64,000 nt of DNA from Hyaloscypha bicolor E (GCF_002865645.1 NW_020194627.1:496001-560000); one strand, 5' to 3'. Shown: positions 1-12,225, counted from the first letter of the stretch. Numbers and translations are program-made. The notes: generated by a model from the letters alone, not told the origin.

Positions 1-1
1 T

Positions 2-163
2 GCAATGGGACTAGTGGATAAATTGGCTTGTGAGCCAGAAAACTTGGATGAAATTGCGGCTGGAAATCTCGTGGACCTTCTCAAGGATTCACAAGAGATT
101 TTAGAGAGTGTGAAGGACGATATGATAGAAGAATATAGAACAGATAGGGAGCGCTTAGAATAG
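2..163 (+). CDS. 3' end of an unidentified gene
   Basis: An open frame enters from the left edge and ends at TAG 161-163, giving 53 residues. The composition is acidic and helical, ending in a charged stretch (MIEEYRTDRERLE), as expected for the C-terminal helix of a real protein. The G+C and codon use look like normal fungal coding sequence. No family is recognised from this tail, and the 5' part lies outside the window. Confidence 0.5.
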   Translation, partial: AMGLVDKLACEPENLDEIAAGNLVDLLKDSQEILESVKDDMIEEYRTDRERLE

Positions 164-731
164 ATATATTTTGACGTATGTCCCGTATTTACTACATCTA
201 TAATTAGGGGACGAATTACTGGCGTCAATCAGTAATGCCCTATACGTATCCTAGCCTTGACAAGTCTATATATTCACTTTCAAGATGAGCGAACAGACAT
301 ATATAGCTTCCGAGGTGCCTCTAGGGCCTATGGTCCCCCCCGAAGACCTGCTTGCGTGAGAGAAATGGCCACTCTAAGCCTAAAGACGCCCAATATGAAA
401 TCGTTAGCTGTATTTCAGACACCCTTTCGACCCTGTCGGTGCTTGGGCATCAATAACAAGATACAAAGAGCAGAAGAATAAGTCAAGAGTTAGCCCTAAC
501 CCTAAGTCACAAATACAGTAATGAAAGACCAGCTGGCGACCAATTGTGGCACCTGAGTGAAGACTTGTCCGTTTGGTATTTCCTGTGTAAATAAGTACAG
601 AATGCGAACCCAAGCCGGCTTTATCGAGAAGTCAGGTCCGTCCCAAATGCCACAACCTTCCCTCTTCTGAGATAGCAGCCCATTATCAGTAATGTCGGTC
701 GTCGAGGAAGCTTCGATGACGGAACGTCGAT
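164..731. other. Intergenic spacer
   Basis: Ordinary-composition DNA between the partial gene and the convergent 2EXR gene. Short open frames on both strands here (at 257-481 and 404-613) have no coding signature. I see no RNA gene. It presumably holds the 3' ends of the two flanking transcripts. Confidence 0.5.
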
Positions 732-1286
732 TTAGCGGGCGATCCGACGATACTTTTTTGGTCGTGTCTTCCTCCTTTCAAATTCCAAGTATTGTCCCCA
801 GAATTGTTCCAGGAATAGTGCTACTGATTTGATGGGAGTAGACGAGTCCCCAAATTGACTCATTAATTGACGACTTTCATAATCGACTGTGTTCTTGAGT
901 ATTTGCAAAATATCTTCTGGCCTCTCAGAGAGAAGCTTTAGAGACACTGTGGCGAGTCCTACGAATTGGAGAACATCACGATCGGGACAGAAGTAGATCT
1001 TTCTCCCACTCATGACGAGCTGCTGGTAGATCCGTAGGGCTGCTCGGCGAGATTCTTGGGTAGTTCTTAATGCTGTTATAGGATCGTTATCCTTGTAGGA
1101 AAATGTGATGTTGAGGACCTTTGAAGATTCGATATCGCGGTAGGTTAAAGGGCAATCTTCATCTATGAGTGGAAGCACTTGAATCATGCAGGCTTTAGGG
1201 AAGGAGAATGTCCAGATCTTGTCTCGGATTTCGAGAGGGAGGCTTGGGAAAAGGTGAAAATCCTGAGGTCCTTGAGATCTATAAGA
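732..1286 (-). CDS. 2EXR-domain protein, 5' end unresolved
   Basis: The frame is open from 1286 down to the stop at 732. It starts with the hallmark 2EXR opening FHLFPSLPLEIRDKIW (about 1259-1212), then the central ESRRAALR block (about 1049-1026) and a CPDRDVLQF motif like the family's 'FNPxxDxL'. 2EXR proteins are a large fungus-specific family of unknown function. The first ATG in frame (1187) lies inside the domain, after FHLFPSLP, so it cannot be the true start. The upstream frame closes with TAA at 1287-1289 and no in-frame ATG remains, so the initiator is either on an upstream exon I could not place or has been lost. Sequence between 1290 and 1380 on this strand contains an ATG frame (MADFCQFILYYEKG) in another phase that could be a former 5' exon. 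Confidence 0.65.
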   Translation of the reverse strand, partial: SYRSQGPQDFHLFPSLPLEIRDKIWTFSFPKACMIQVLPLIDEDCPLTYRDIESSKVLNITFSYKDNDPITALRTTQESRRAALRIYQQLVMSGRKIYFCPDRDVLQFVGLATVSLKLLSERPEDILQILKNTVDYESRQLMSQFGDSSTPIKSVALFLEQFWGQYLEFERRKTRPKKYRRIAR

Positions 1287-1289
1287 TTA

Positions 1290-1650
1290 ATAACGAGGGG
1301 CCTCGATATAGGGCCGATGCCGATCAAGGCGTCCCTTCTCATAGTAGAGAATAAATTGGCAAAAATCGGCCATCTCTCCGTAAGTGCTTATATTTGGCGG
1401 TGACTTGAAACTAGGTAAGACTACTATTAGCATAAGGAGAAAGCAGTAGGGGAGGTGATAGGGTAATGAGAAGCTAGTCCAACCTAATATGAGCGACAAA
1501 TTGGGATGAGATCGAAGGAAGGATGATACTTGAGTTGAGGAAGACGAGCGTTTGGAGAATAAAAAGAGTTGTGGGAGGTCGATATACGGGCGGCCGCGTT
1601 TTATAGGGGTTAAGCGGCCGCTAGAGCCATACTAGGGCCTAGGTCACGCA
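1290..1650. other. Upstream spacer with paired NotI-type palindromes
   Basis: Upstream side of the 2EXR gene. It contains two GCGGCCGC palindromes at 1590-1597 and 1614-1621, 24 bp apart. The composition turns abruptly AT-rich just right of them, so this is the edge of the RIP-affected tract. No gene is seen. Confidence 0.5.
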
Positions 1651-4600
1651 AGCATAGCCTTAACGACTAGCCTTAATGCAACTCTGATCTGGCACATCGG
1701 TGGCAAAGTGGTATAATCAAGCAAAGAAAGCAGGGAGACCAAATAGTGGTATATTTGACTAAGGAGCTAAATATAGTCTCAAGATGTTTTATCCTGCTTC
1801 GCTTATATCACGTCCGTCGACCCACAATATGCTTTAAAATTAACTGGCAGGTTAATTTTTACTGGGCGAATTTGTATTACCTAATCTATCGGGAGTATTA
1901 TAAAGTATCTAAATAACGGCCTCTAAGGTCTATACTATTAATTTTGCTTTCTAAAGCTCCTGGGATAAGGCAAGGTTCGAGTTCGATAGAAGCTCGCAAT
2001 AATATCTCATCTAGCTATAGTTATATACGTATTACACTAATGCTTCGGTATACTTATTAACCTGGGATTAAAGCCGCCGATTTCTTTAAATCTCTCGTGT
2101 GACCTTAGTATGTTTAATTAATAATTCTTGCTCGGTATTCTGGGTATAATACTATAAGTCATATATATTGGTAATACTAATACTATGTATTATAGGGATA
2201 TATGGGACTTCTTTAAGGTTATTATTAGATAGGTATTCCTCCTAATATATAGTTAGAATTATACCTTACTAATAGTAGTAAAGTACTTACTAATGCCATA
2301 TTATATTTAATATAATATCTTTTAATATCTTGTCTTAAGGTAAGATAAACTTTATATTTTGGCCTTTCGAGTCTTATATACCTAATTATATATTATTATA
2401 TAGGTTATTAAGGTAAAGGTTTTAAGACATTATATAGTATAAGGGTAATATTATTAGGAATATATTACTATTCCGAAAATTAATTATAATTACCCTAAGT
2501 CTATTAATGATCTATACTAAGCCAAATTACCCTTAAATAGATAAGGGCTTAGTAACTTAGTAACTATCTTAACCCGAATACTTAAAGGCTATAAAACATA
2601 AACCTATTTAAAGTTCTAATTATTAAATATTAAATGTTTAAAGGCTACTAGAACTATAAAGATAGTACTAGAGGTACGAACTAATTATTTTTTATAGTAA
2701 CCTAATCTAATAAGTATAGAAATGTGTCTTATTATCTGGGTTAATAAAGACGTCTTTATAGGAGAGAAAAAAAGAATTAATAAAGAGAAATCGAGATTTC
2801 ATTATACTATTTACTAACTGGTTTCTAAGTTCGTTCTGGGGCAAGAAGTATTACCGGGGCAGGAAATATTACCTCCTTTATATAAAAAAGAAGCCTCTGT
2901 CTAGTAAGGCCCTTAAAAAGTAATTTTTAAGAGACCCGACTCTCTTACTTTTCCTATATATACAGGCTATTATAAGCCTATAGGCACTCAGATTTTAGAG
3001 GAGGTTACTAGTTCAGAGAAATAATTAGGGAAAGGTAATAATAATGGATTTAGGGAATTACAAGAAATATGAGTTTCCTATATATAAATCACCTAAGAAT
3101 ATATTACTAATTATAAGAGAATATATCTAAAGTTAATCTTTAAATAAATTAGTTTTTGCAAGAGTATGAGATAGTTAGTAAAAGTATTTCATGAATAGGA
3201 TATAGTATATTTATAATAATAAGCTAATATATAGATGTCTTATATACTAAAATAGCTAAAATAGCTAGATAGTATTACTAAATAATTCTAACTACTTTCT
3301 ATTATTCGTCTATTCTAGTAATATACTTTATAAATCCTCTAACTATAAGCATATAGTCTTTTGCCCTGGCCTAGTACTAATACTATAATAATTTCCAATT
3401 CTCCTTATTATTTAGTTATTTCTTTATAGGTTTTTTATTTGAAAAATATTTATAATACTATCTTACTATTATATTACCTGCCTTTCTTTCTACCTAAGTC
3501 GTGTACTTAGTTTCGGAGGCCTCTTATAAAGATTTAAGCTTTAGCTTATACTTTTCCTCTTTTTTCTTATTTATATTTTTTTCTTTCTTTATATTTTCTC
3601 TCGCTTCTTTCTTTCTTTTCTTTTTTTATATTACCTTTAGTACTAGTGTCTTTTTATTATCCTTATTCTTTGCCTTTATCTTTACTTACTTATTTCGAAG
3701 TTTCGAACTATTCGAACCCTTATTTCGGAATAAGCATGTTTTATAAGTATTTATTATATCTAAATAGCTCAAAACATATTAGAATTTTCGCTATTAAGGA
3801 AGAAATAAAGAAAGATTAATAAATAATTATATAAAACATATTTTAATATAGAGGAAAATAATAAACGGGCCGACTTGAATATAAGTAAAAGAGATAATAA
3901 AAAAATATAGGAAGAAGTATAATAAGGTAGGCAGTTATAAATAACTCTATTATGTAATAATTCCGAGGTCACGTGCTACTTGCAAAATCTTTGCCATGTC
4001 CTAAGATTAGTCTTATTATTGAGATATGGCTAATAATAGTTAATATAAGTTATTTAATCTCTGGTTTCTATTACCTTGCTTAATTTTAGTTTACCCTAAC
4101 TACTTTACTTAATTTTAATTATTTCCTTACTATCTTGCTTAATTTTAATTAATCTTTAAATTAACTATTTCTTAACTATTACCTTATTACCTTATTATCT
4201 TATCTAATTACTATATAAATTACTATTATAATATAACTCTTAGGATCCGGCTATCTTGTTTTACCTTATATATTACTTATATAGGTTAAGTAACTTTATA
4301 TATATCTAATAATTCTCTAGATACTCGAAGTTACTAGTAAATATTATAATTATTTTCGTATTTAAATAGTTCTTAAAAAAAGGGCTAATTTCTCTAACCA
4401 GGCCATATATTATAATAGTATATACTTACTAATATTAGCTTTATATAAATTAAGGCAAAATCGGTATTAGGCTATAATATATAAATTAACTCTATTATAT
4501 CTCAATTTCTTTTTTATATCCTATAAAGCAATACCTATTCCTACTTTTCTTTATTAGTAAGTAGTTTAAAAGTAAAGTATTACAAGCTCTATTCCCTAGT

Positions 4601-4729
4601 AATACTATATTAAACTATTAAAAGTATAGTATTACAAATATTTGCGTCTATTTAATTATAAGAAATAATAACTATTTAATCCTTATTACGAATAGTAGCC
4701 CTAATTACGTATAAGTAAAACTAAGAAAA
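1650..4729. repeat. AT-rich RIP-mutated tract, no gene recognisable
   Basis: Very AT-rich sequence dominated by TA-rich words, with stops in all six frames. Short frames here (for example the T-rich one at 3501-3746) are low-complexity. The general look matches the decayed coding sequence further right. The last part may contain the N-terminal region of the PLP relic that follows, but I could not align it. Confidence 0.6.
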
Positions 4730-7630
4730 GGCAAAAATACATACTATGAGATATTTACTTATCTAGTAACCTGGCTAGTTAATGAGAATAGAGGACCCAA
4801 GTAATAGGAATTACTAGCTAATTATATTCTTACTAAACTACTTTTATTATTTATTAATATATTATATATCTTTATATAGGACTATGGCGGCCTTAATAAA
4901 GTAATAGAGATACTAGCCACGTGAATAGTAAGAGGTTTGGTATTAAGCCTGCCTAGAGCTATCTGGCCTTAGTTACTTATAATTACGAGTATACCTAGTA
5001 ATACTTTTAATTCCGAAGCTCTTCGTTTTTATCTAAGAATACTCTCTAATCCAAAGTTCTTAGATTTATTTTCTTTTTTAAAAGTAATTAATTTTTTAGG
5101 TACTAGTTAAAAGCCTACTTGCTAGTATTTTAGTAATCTATTATAGGTTTTATAAAATAAGATATATCTAATACGCGCTAAGCGAGTTAATACCTATATA
5201 CTATTCTCTATAATTTATATTACTATATTCTTTAATATAGTACTAAGTTAGTTTATTATATTACTATTATAAGTCTTTAATTTTATTTATTATATAAGAG
5301 AAAACTATCCCGTTTCTCCTAGTTTCTAGTATTATATAGCTATATTTATAAGCTTATATTCCGGGTATGGGTTTCCTAATAATATTTTCTAGGACTTTAT
5401 TACCTTAGTAATTATTCTTAATAGTTTCCCTCCTAATATATATAATAAGTACTAATTTTACTAAGAAATACTCTAGCTATACTAACTAATTCAAGTATTT
5501 AATTCTTTAGAGATCTTCTATATATTATACTATTAATCCTATGCCCTTAGTATTTAAGACTATATAAACTCTTAATAGCTAAGTAATAACTTAATCTATA
5601 TAAATATTAAGGCATAAATAATATCTATATTCTCTTATATAAAGTATAGTAATTAGTTAGCTACTAAACTTTATTAGCGAAGCCTAGAGCAAAATAACTA
5701 GTACTAGTTATTATTATGGTATACTATTCTCTATCTCGCCTATCTTTAGAGAAATCTAGAATATTCTCTAAAATATAGTTATATTATATATAATATCTAT
5801 ATATATATCTTTAGTATATTATTAAAAAAAATAAAGTATTATTATGACCTTATTATCTATTCTCTTTACTAGAAAGAGATTCGGTTCTAGGCAAGATTAC
5901 TACTACTAACTTATTAGGTAAGATTAGTAGTATTTAATAAAAGTAGTTCAAGAAATATTATTTTATTAGGATTTATAAAAGAATTATATTAGGCGCTTGA
6001 TTTCCCCTATCCTATATAGGAGTACTTTAATTATATTATTAGGACGAGCTTAGATAAGAAGCTACTTTAAACTTTAGTACTAGGATACTAACTACTTATA
6101 AGAGATATTATAATTATTGGGCTTTTTACTAAGTACTAGAATCTAAAGTAATATCTCAATTTCTTTTATAGATTTATAAGAATTATCTTCTTATTAAAGT
6201 ATAATATTAGATATTTAATATATATAATATTCCGGTATATTTTCGCTTTTTATTTTATAGATAATAAGTATAATATTACTATTTTAGAAGAAGCTTTAAA
6301 GGAGGTATTTAAATTAGGCCTTATTTTTAATTCTCTAAAATTATAGCTATTAGAAATAAAATTCGCAATTATGGCTATTATAATATTAGATATTATATTA
6401 TATTTAATCTCGAATTATAATAGTAAAGGAATTTCTAGTAAAAATTCAAGTAAATTAAAACCTTTCCCGTTTTACTAATATTAATATATTAGGGTATAAA
6501 TATCTTTATACTAAGAAAATAATAAATAAGATATTACTTTAGAAAGCATAAGTATCTATAGTTTATTAATCTATACTTACTAATATAAGTAAGGCAAGGT
6601 ATATAATAGTAGCTCCTATATAAGGTATTATAACCTAAAAGATTTGGGATTAAAGCTAACTAAGCTAGTTTTTTTAAACTAATATATCTTAAGAATTTTG
6701 GTATATTCTAGGATAGCGGGTTAAAAAATAATAACTTTATTTAGCCAGGCTTATTTTAAGCTTACTATATCTAGGATAATATAGGCTATAACTTAATTCT
6801 TTTAATTAGGACTGGCTTTTAGTAAAAGCTCTTATTACTAGTAGCTTTAAATATTCGGAATCTTATATAGGATAGAGCTCTAGCTCATATCTATTAAGCC
6901 TCTATATAGTTATTATTACTTAATAGCTAATTTAGCTAGGAAGATTACTAGTATAAACTAGATAAGAAAGTAAAGAAATAGTATTTCTGCCTTAACTTAT
7001 TACTTATAGGCCCAGAACCTCAGATTAATAATATTAATAAGATATAGTATTTTTATAACTAGATCTATTATTATCTAGGTAATATAGAAGATATTACTAG
7101 GGCTTTTAAGGTAATATCTTTCTTTTTTGAGCTTAACGGGCCTTTAATATAGGAAGATAAGTTATATATATATTACGGCTTTATTTTATCCTAAAGTCTA
7201 GATAACTGGGGTCTTATATAAAGTCTTAGGACTAGTTACTCTTTTATATAGTTCCTATATTATAAGACTTCTCTTGGGTTTCTTAGCCCGAATAATATCT
7301 ACTAATAGTACGGGCGCTTCTAGAAAGGGGCTATATTTCATATATACTATTTCTTTAATTAAATTAATCTCTAACTAGTATTTAATAAATTATTTTATTA
7401 AAGTATTAGTAGGTTTCTATAGAAAATAGAATAGTTTATTAAATAATAGAGATTTAGTATAAAATTTGAACTTCCGGATTATTAAAGTAGAATTAAGTAA
7501 TATTAATTCCTGGCTTATATTTATAAGCTCTAATATTACTATAATATATCCGCTCAGGTATTAGAAAAGAAATAGGCTTTTCCTATTTAGATAAGAAAAC
7601 ATAATAAGAAGCGGCGCTTATAATAAAAAA
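4730..7630 (+). pseudogene. Patatin-like phospholipase (PLP) relic, RIP-inactivated
   Basis: The plus strand translates into protein-like sequence interrupted by TAA/TAG where Gln or Trp would be expected. About 4900-5350 shows the N-terminal region of large fungal PLPs (LATWIVRG, LSLPRAIWPQLLIIT, FNFIYYIREN). About 5930-6130 matches the patatin core: a degraded glycine-rich phosphate loop (SSSRNI), then LLGFIKELY, DFPYPIQEYF and a remnant of the GTSSGG nucleophile elbow (RTSLDK). About 7110-7500 matches the usual C-terminal beta-rich part (FFELNGPL, GRFQKGAIFHI). The intact enzyme would hydrolyse lipid acyl chains. The active-site Ser context is destroyed and dozens of stops are present. PLPs are one of the four accessory families of Starship elements. 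The assignment is by eye; exact ends and frameshifts are not resolved. Confidence 0.65.
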
Positions 7631-8286
7631 GAAAATTTGATTTTTAAATCCTATATTATCTTAATTTCTCTAGTTATCTTAATAGATCTTTTTTTTACTA
7701 CTTCTATACTTATAAAGATAGGACTACTACCTAACCTTAAGAATCTCGTACTATAAACTAGCCAAGTGCCTTACTTCTTTATTACCTAAAGTAATAACCC
7801 TATTAACTTATCTCGAATATTATATAATTTCTATAAGATATAAGAGAAGTAATTATTCTTACCTATATTTACGGGTAGGTCCTTTAATATAAGCAGAAAT
7901 TTGCGAAGCCAAAGTTTAATTACTATAAATATATTAGAGATAGTTTATACTAAAGTTAAATTAATAAATAAAAAATTATTCTTTAACTTGTGAATTTGGT
8001 CGAAATAAAGTCGTATAATACTATAGTAATGCCCTCTTAGTAATCTTTTCCTTAATATAAGATAAATAGTACCCGGAAATGCGAACCGAGACCCGTAAGC
8101 TTCTAGAAGCCTTACTAGTATTAGATATAGGCAGAAACCTTGGTCCTGAATCTGTTTCTCTATAGATTCCCGTATTTCGAGGCCAAGTCTAATAACTATT
8201 CTTAAAACTACTTCTAGGCTTAGTAAGAGGCTCTTAAGAATCTCGTCCGAAATCTTATTCTCTGCCTTTATTCTCTCGTATTTGCT
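7631..8286. repeat. AT-rich RIP tract between PLP and zinc-finger relics
   Basis: RIP-type sequence grading into more normal composition at its right end. No frame could be followed with confidence. The final part contains scattered CCCGTA/CGAGA words suggesting less mutated DNA. Confidence 0.5.
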
Positions 8287-8679
8287 TTAAGATAAAGCTA
8301 TTACTATTCTAGAAATATAATAGGATAGTTTAATAATATTATGGATAATGGCCGCAGGAAGTAATATGAGTCCTATTATTCGTAGTAATTGGTTAGAGGA
8401 TAAAGTATTATCTATTGCCTCTCTCGTTAAAGGCAGTAGCGTAAGCCTTGATCTGTATCGCTTTGCATTATTAGTAAGGCGAAAGAGCTTCTCGCATGAG
8501 TCGAGGTAGCAGAAAGGGGTATTGCCTGCTATCTATTCGTCTACCTGATGTGAGATCCCGAACACAAATCTGTTACCATACTCCGGAGCATGGCTGTCTT
8601 CATATGCAGGTGGTTGATCGTACTCAGGCAGGTAACCATACTCAAGGTGGCTATACTCGGTAGATGATATTGATTCTAT
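8287..8679 (-). pseudogene. C2H2 zinc-finger protein relic with a lost start codon
   Basis: Minus-strand frame of 131 codons with one internal TAG (a CAG-to-TAG type change) and the end at TAA 8287-8289. The N-terminal part is rich in Glu-Tyr-Pro (EYSHLEYG, LPEYDQPPAY), followed by CYLDSCEKLFRLTNNAKRYR. This fits a C2H2 finger (C-x4-C-x12-H) in which the first His has become Tyr (CAT to TAT). The position expected for the initiator, 8679-8677, reads ATA rather than ATG in the context ATT-ATA-GAA, also a RIP-type change. A TATA box lies about 64 nt upstream, so a short 5' leader is implied. It was probably a DNA-binding regulator. It shares the strand with the relics at 9.1-11 kb. Confidence 0.5.
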
Positions 8680-8742
8680 AATGGAGGGTGGCAAAAGATA
8701 AAGATGATGAAGACGGGAGGTTAATGAAAGCGAAAGTGCTGC

Positions 8743-8750
8743 ATTTTATA
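8743..8750 (-). promoter_or_regulatory. TATA box for the zinc-finger relic
   Basis: TATAAAAT on the minus strand, about 64 nt upstream of the degraded start at 8679. A GCGTCGCC octamer sits 18 bp further upstream (8768-8775); the same octamer is clustered at 34.1-34.5 kb. Confidence 0.4.
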
Positions 8751-9103
8751 TCTCTAGAGCTTGTGGGGCGTCGCCACCCAAGTCTTTAACCGGGATAGCG
8801 TTATAGCGAGATGGAGAACAGCCCGACTAACTGTTTAAGGGGTTCATTGCTGCGCCTTTAACGGTATTGGACTATTGTCCTGCAGGTAGTAGTTAAATCC
8901 ATGATATTAGCTCGCACCAGCCTCTTTCCCTTACTTGGCGAGCAGACTTTCCCGGAAAGTGCTAGATCCAGAGCTTTAAAGACGGGCTAAAGTCAAAAAA
9001 GGGATATCCGCCCTTACTATACTCTAATTCGCAATCGTATCCATTAATAGAATATCCAGGGGATTACGCGCTCTAACTGCTTCTTCATAGCCACATTCTC
9101 TCC

Positions 9104-9688
9104 TCAATGGGGATCCAATGTGGAGCATCCGACTGTTCTGGACATGGGCAGATCTTCACGGCTTTGAGAGCAAGCTGAAGATTCTGCACAAGAGCTTCTG
9201 ATACGAGCAGAAAAAGTCTCCCTTGACTTCGAAGATTTGACGATTCCTGAAGGCGCGGACGCAGAAGCCATCGAGTGGCAGGGATCGAGCTTGATTTGGT
9301 CTTTGCCTTTCTTGACTTTGTCGGACTTGATCGGAAGCACGCTGCTGGCAAGTTCTTGTCTTTCTGCTTGGGATTGACCTTTCTATAGGCCGGCTTGTGA
9401 GAGACCGTCGGGCTGTTTTCGATTGGACAAGATGCCAGATTTGGTATCCTTTAGAGTTATAGTCTTGAATTTTGGGCTCCGAGAAGTGTATTCCTTGGTT
9501 GGTGTTGCATCAATTTCTTGAGCTTCTCGTTATTGTTGTATTCCATATTTTCTTGCACTATTCGATGCTTCTCACATAGCGTCCTGTGAACCCAGCACCG
9601 CGGTATAGTGCTGCTCACCACTGCGAACTTGCTCCTGTGAACCTGAAGTGTTGGAGGCCGGGGCCCTGTCGTTAGGGAGCACTGCCAT
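9104..9688 (-). pseudogene. Ser/Lys-rich protein relic, three premature stops
   Basis: One frame runs from ATG 9688 to the stop at 9104 (195 codons) with only three internal stops, TGA, TAA and TAG. All of these can arise from CGA, CAA and CAG by C-to-T. The predicted product is hydrophilic, rich in Ser, Lys, Arg and Gln (KEYTSRSPKFKTITLKD, SDKVKKGKDQ, SSKSRETFSARIRSS), like a disordered nuclear protein or a C-terminal tail. Upstream, another phase reads MGLLTFEELL-NYGAEENLEQ, so a one-base frameshift may separate an N-terminal piece. Another frame here also reads partly protein-like, so the choice is not certain. It may be the 3' part of the same gene as the relic at 10.0-10.6 kb. No family is recognised. 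Confidence 0.4.
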
Positions 9689-10012
9689 TTATCTCAGCAT
9701 CCATCTCGTTGCCGTTTTGCTCTAGATTCTCCTCAGCGCCGTAATTTCAAAGTAATTCCTCGAAGGTCAGAAGTCCCATTCAAACACATGTCTGCTCGCT
9801 TTTATTAATGTCTTCGGCGACGCCAAGATCGTGATATCTTCGTCCAAAGTTTGCTACATGTTGAAATAGTCTCGTTCTCTAAAGCATTCATAAAGTGATG
9901 TTTCGCTATATTTTCTCTATATTTGATTTGCTCACGTGGCGTGATCCTAAATTTCAAATTATTCGAGAAGGTTCCCTAATGCTTCTCAAATAATTGGTAG
10001 CCTCCATACTAT

Positions 10013-10648
10013 CTATAAGGGACTTTCCGCCTCGCTATCTTTATTATACTTCATATATCTAATGACATGGCTTATAATGTTCCGGGATTCCACGAGTTGG
10101 CGATGGATAGCTGAAAATCTGTTATTAGGCAAGCCCACTGCCTCCTTAATCGCCTGACTAATATGTTCTAAGGCCCTATTTAACTAGTTAGTCATTACAT
10201 AATCGCTCAATCTCCCCGTAGCCTGTGGCTTTTGAAATTTGTCGTGGTCTGATATTAGTGTTTGCATTAGCCTAGTAGTGAAAAGCATGGATTGCAGTTC
10301 ATACTTACTTTCCCTGTCTTGAAGTGCGACTTTCTTATTATAGACTCTAAATGTGGAAGAAGATTAGCTTGAGCCTTCCTTAATATGATTCCAGACCCAA
10401 GTATTCTTGGTTTCCTCAAGACGTAGTTTTTGTTTCCGAAGTCGAGTAATTATCCGCCGGGTAGCTTGTACTATACTAAGCCTTTTTGCGTTAGAATATC
10501 CAAGCTCTATTATCTTGTTTAATGATTTTATCTCGGTTCCCAAGAATTCATTAAATTGGCGCTTCTTTCTAGTATGTGAAAGTTGTTTACCGTTCTTATT
10601 AAAGATTACGAAGTCTGTTATTTATAAGTATTTGCTTCTTGAGACGTG
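10013..10648 (-). pseudogene. Helical protein relic of unknown family
   Basis: A 212-codon frame with intact phase and only a few TAA/TAG stops, each where Gln would fit. The product is basic and helical (RQFNEFLGTEIKSLNKIIEL, RRIITRLRKQKLRLEETKN, RLSDYVMTN, HISQAIKEAVGLPNNRFSAI). The density of charged residues and the absence of indels indicate a once-functional gene silenced by RIP. It may join the segment at 10804-11013 upstream and the Ser/Lys-rich relic downstream into one minus-strand gene of about 2 kb. I do not recognise the family. Confidence 0.5.
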
Positions 10649-10803
10649 CTATATTAAACTTACTGGTATTAAGATTAATTACTACTATCTTACTATATTC
10701 TATATTATGTGATTCTCTTTCCAAAGCGTTCGAAGCTATTTCAAGTATTAATCGGACTAGGGCATTCCCGCTTTGCATCTCGTAGTCACTCTGGGATCTA
10801 CTT

Positions 10804-11013
10804 CTAGTAGCCTTCTGGGCTACAATGCCGGGATCTGTAATAGTAGTCGGCGGACAGATATATGCCCCAGGGAAAATCTCTTAAAAGTCTGAGCTCCTCT
10901 TTGCTATGGTGGTAGTGCGTGGTATTGTTTTTAGGTGCAATCTCTAAATGATAGAGTAAAGGGAAGAGTGAAGTCGAAAGATCTAGGAAGTCTCGCAACT
11001 TTATACTCAATTA
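10804..11013 (-). pseudogene. Further 5' segment of the unknown minus-strand relic
   Basis: Open frame of about 70 codons (LRDFLDLSTSLFPLLYHLEI, HHSKEELRLLRDFPWGIYLS), preceded by a TAA that could be a mutated CAA. The same phase continues beyond its TAG stop with further Gln-type stops (PEGY-K-IPE-LRDAKRECPSPINT) to about 10.7 kb. Likely part of the same decayed gene as 10013-10648. No ATG is visible, so its true start is unknown. Confidence 0.35.
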
Positions 11014-12225
11014 GACTAGAGAGACACCCCTCTATTCTATTCTCGGTAGAGGTGGGGCTATGGAGAAGGGCCGAACGTTGCGTTAGGATGATCTCATAGC
11101 TACTTCCTGAGGGCTAGTATTATTCTCGTATCTATTTGTTAATAATAGCATATATTATATGTTATGAGGTCCGCTATATGTAGCGTTTAGCTAGTGACTT
11201 GTTCCGCTATTCGCTAATTCTCGGCACACGTATGCAGCCCCTTTTTGCTCGCTTAGTAGTCATATAGTCACGTAATGCATTATTAAGTCGTGTTACTAGA
11301 GGATCTTTACTCTAAATTTAACTCTCTTTCGCGGATTGAATTCTTTATAGCAGGCGGCCGTGAGGTTAGTTATATAATTTGGCTTTAAAGACACAGCTCC
11401 CTAAATCTAGTACAAGATTCTGCCATTTTCGTTAGCTACTACTTCTTGTGTTAATATTAGTTATTATCTTTATTTATGTATCCGGATGCATTTATAAGCC
11501 ATAATCTCAGCCCCTGTATAGACAGGTGTTATTCTTCGTGCCGGTAAATACATAATAGCCAAGCTATTCCCTGTTATCTTAGCGGGGGAACTGTAATGGT
11601 GGGATTTATGGGTCAGTATAAGTATCAAGCCGAGTCGTGGAGCTATTGGGGATAGGTATGAAGGTGGATGTGCGGATAGAATAGTAAAGACCGTAACTAG
11701 CCCTTCCTAGGTCGCCCATTACCTTAGCCTGATGGCCGGAGCATTATCTCTTCCTATAGATCGTTAAGTTGGCCTAGACCTATGAAGAACCCGTTATGGG
11801 AACTCAATCTTACCAAGAGGACGACCCTGGTCCTGTGTCTCTGCCTGATATCACGATGTTTAGGGGGTTCGGCGTTAGCTGAATCATGGTTCTCTCATGG
11901 TTAGCACGGGTTTCCCTAAAGAGCATGTTAACCTTAATACGAGTGACACCCTTGACGCATCTCCAAATTTAGATCGGCCACACTTTGCCATGCACCATGT
12001 TCCTGATAACGATGTATCACCCGAATAGCAGGTGGCTGTGAAGTGATCTCGGCGGCTCCGTAACTGTGGTTCTCGCAGGACATGCTTGCTTCTTTGGTTC
12101 GAACTGCTAATAATGGCCTAGACAAGTGGATTAAGAGAGGCGCAGAAGTGAAGCTCTCAGCATTGCGAGTACTTATCCAAAATAGCGAGGCAGACTTGCC
12201 GCGGGACGGGAGGAGGGACTTTGGG
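11014..12225. repeat. Non-coding segment; right half duplicated at 24.4 kb
   Basis: No gene is seen in the left half. From about 11770 to 12000 the sequence is recognisably similar to about 24370-24570. Shared strings include GGTTCGG-GTTAGCT, AACCTTAATACGAGT and CTCCAAATTTAGATC versus TTCCAAATTTAGATC. The 24 kb copy is richer in A+T. Both copies lie upstream of a plus-strand coiled-coil relic, so this is a duplicated promoter or upstream region. Confidence 0.5.

Noticed and set aside
494..505. CCCTAACCCTAA, two units of the fungal telomere repeat
   Set aside because: Only two units, surrounded by ordinary sequence; too short to call an interstitial telomere.
257..613. Short frames on both strands (257-481 plus, 404-613 minus)
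   Set aside because: No coding composition, no homology pattern, alternative starts; likely chance.
3501..3972. Frames of 81 and 67 codons rich in Phe/Leu/Tyr
   Set aside because: Low-complexity T-rich or A-rich RIP sequence gives such hydrophobic text by chance.
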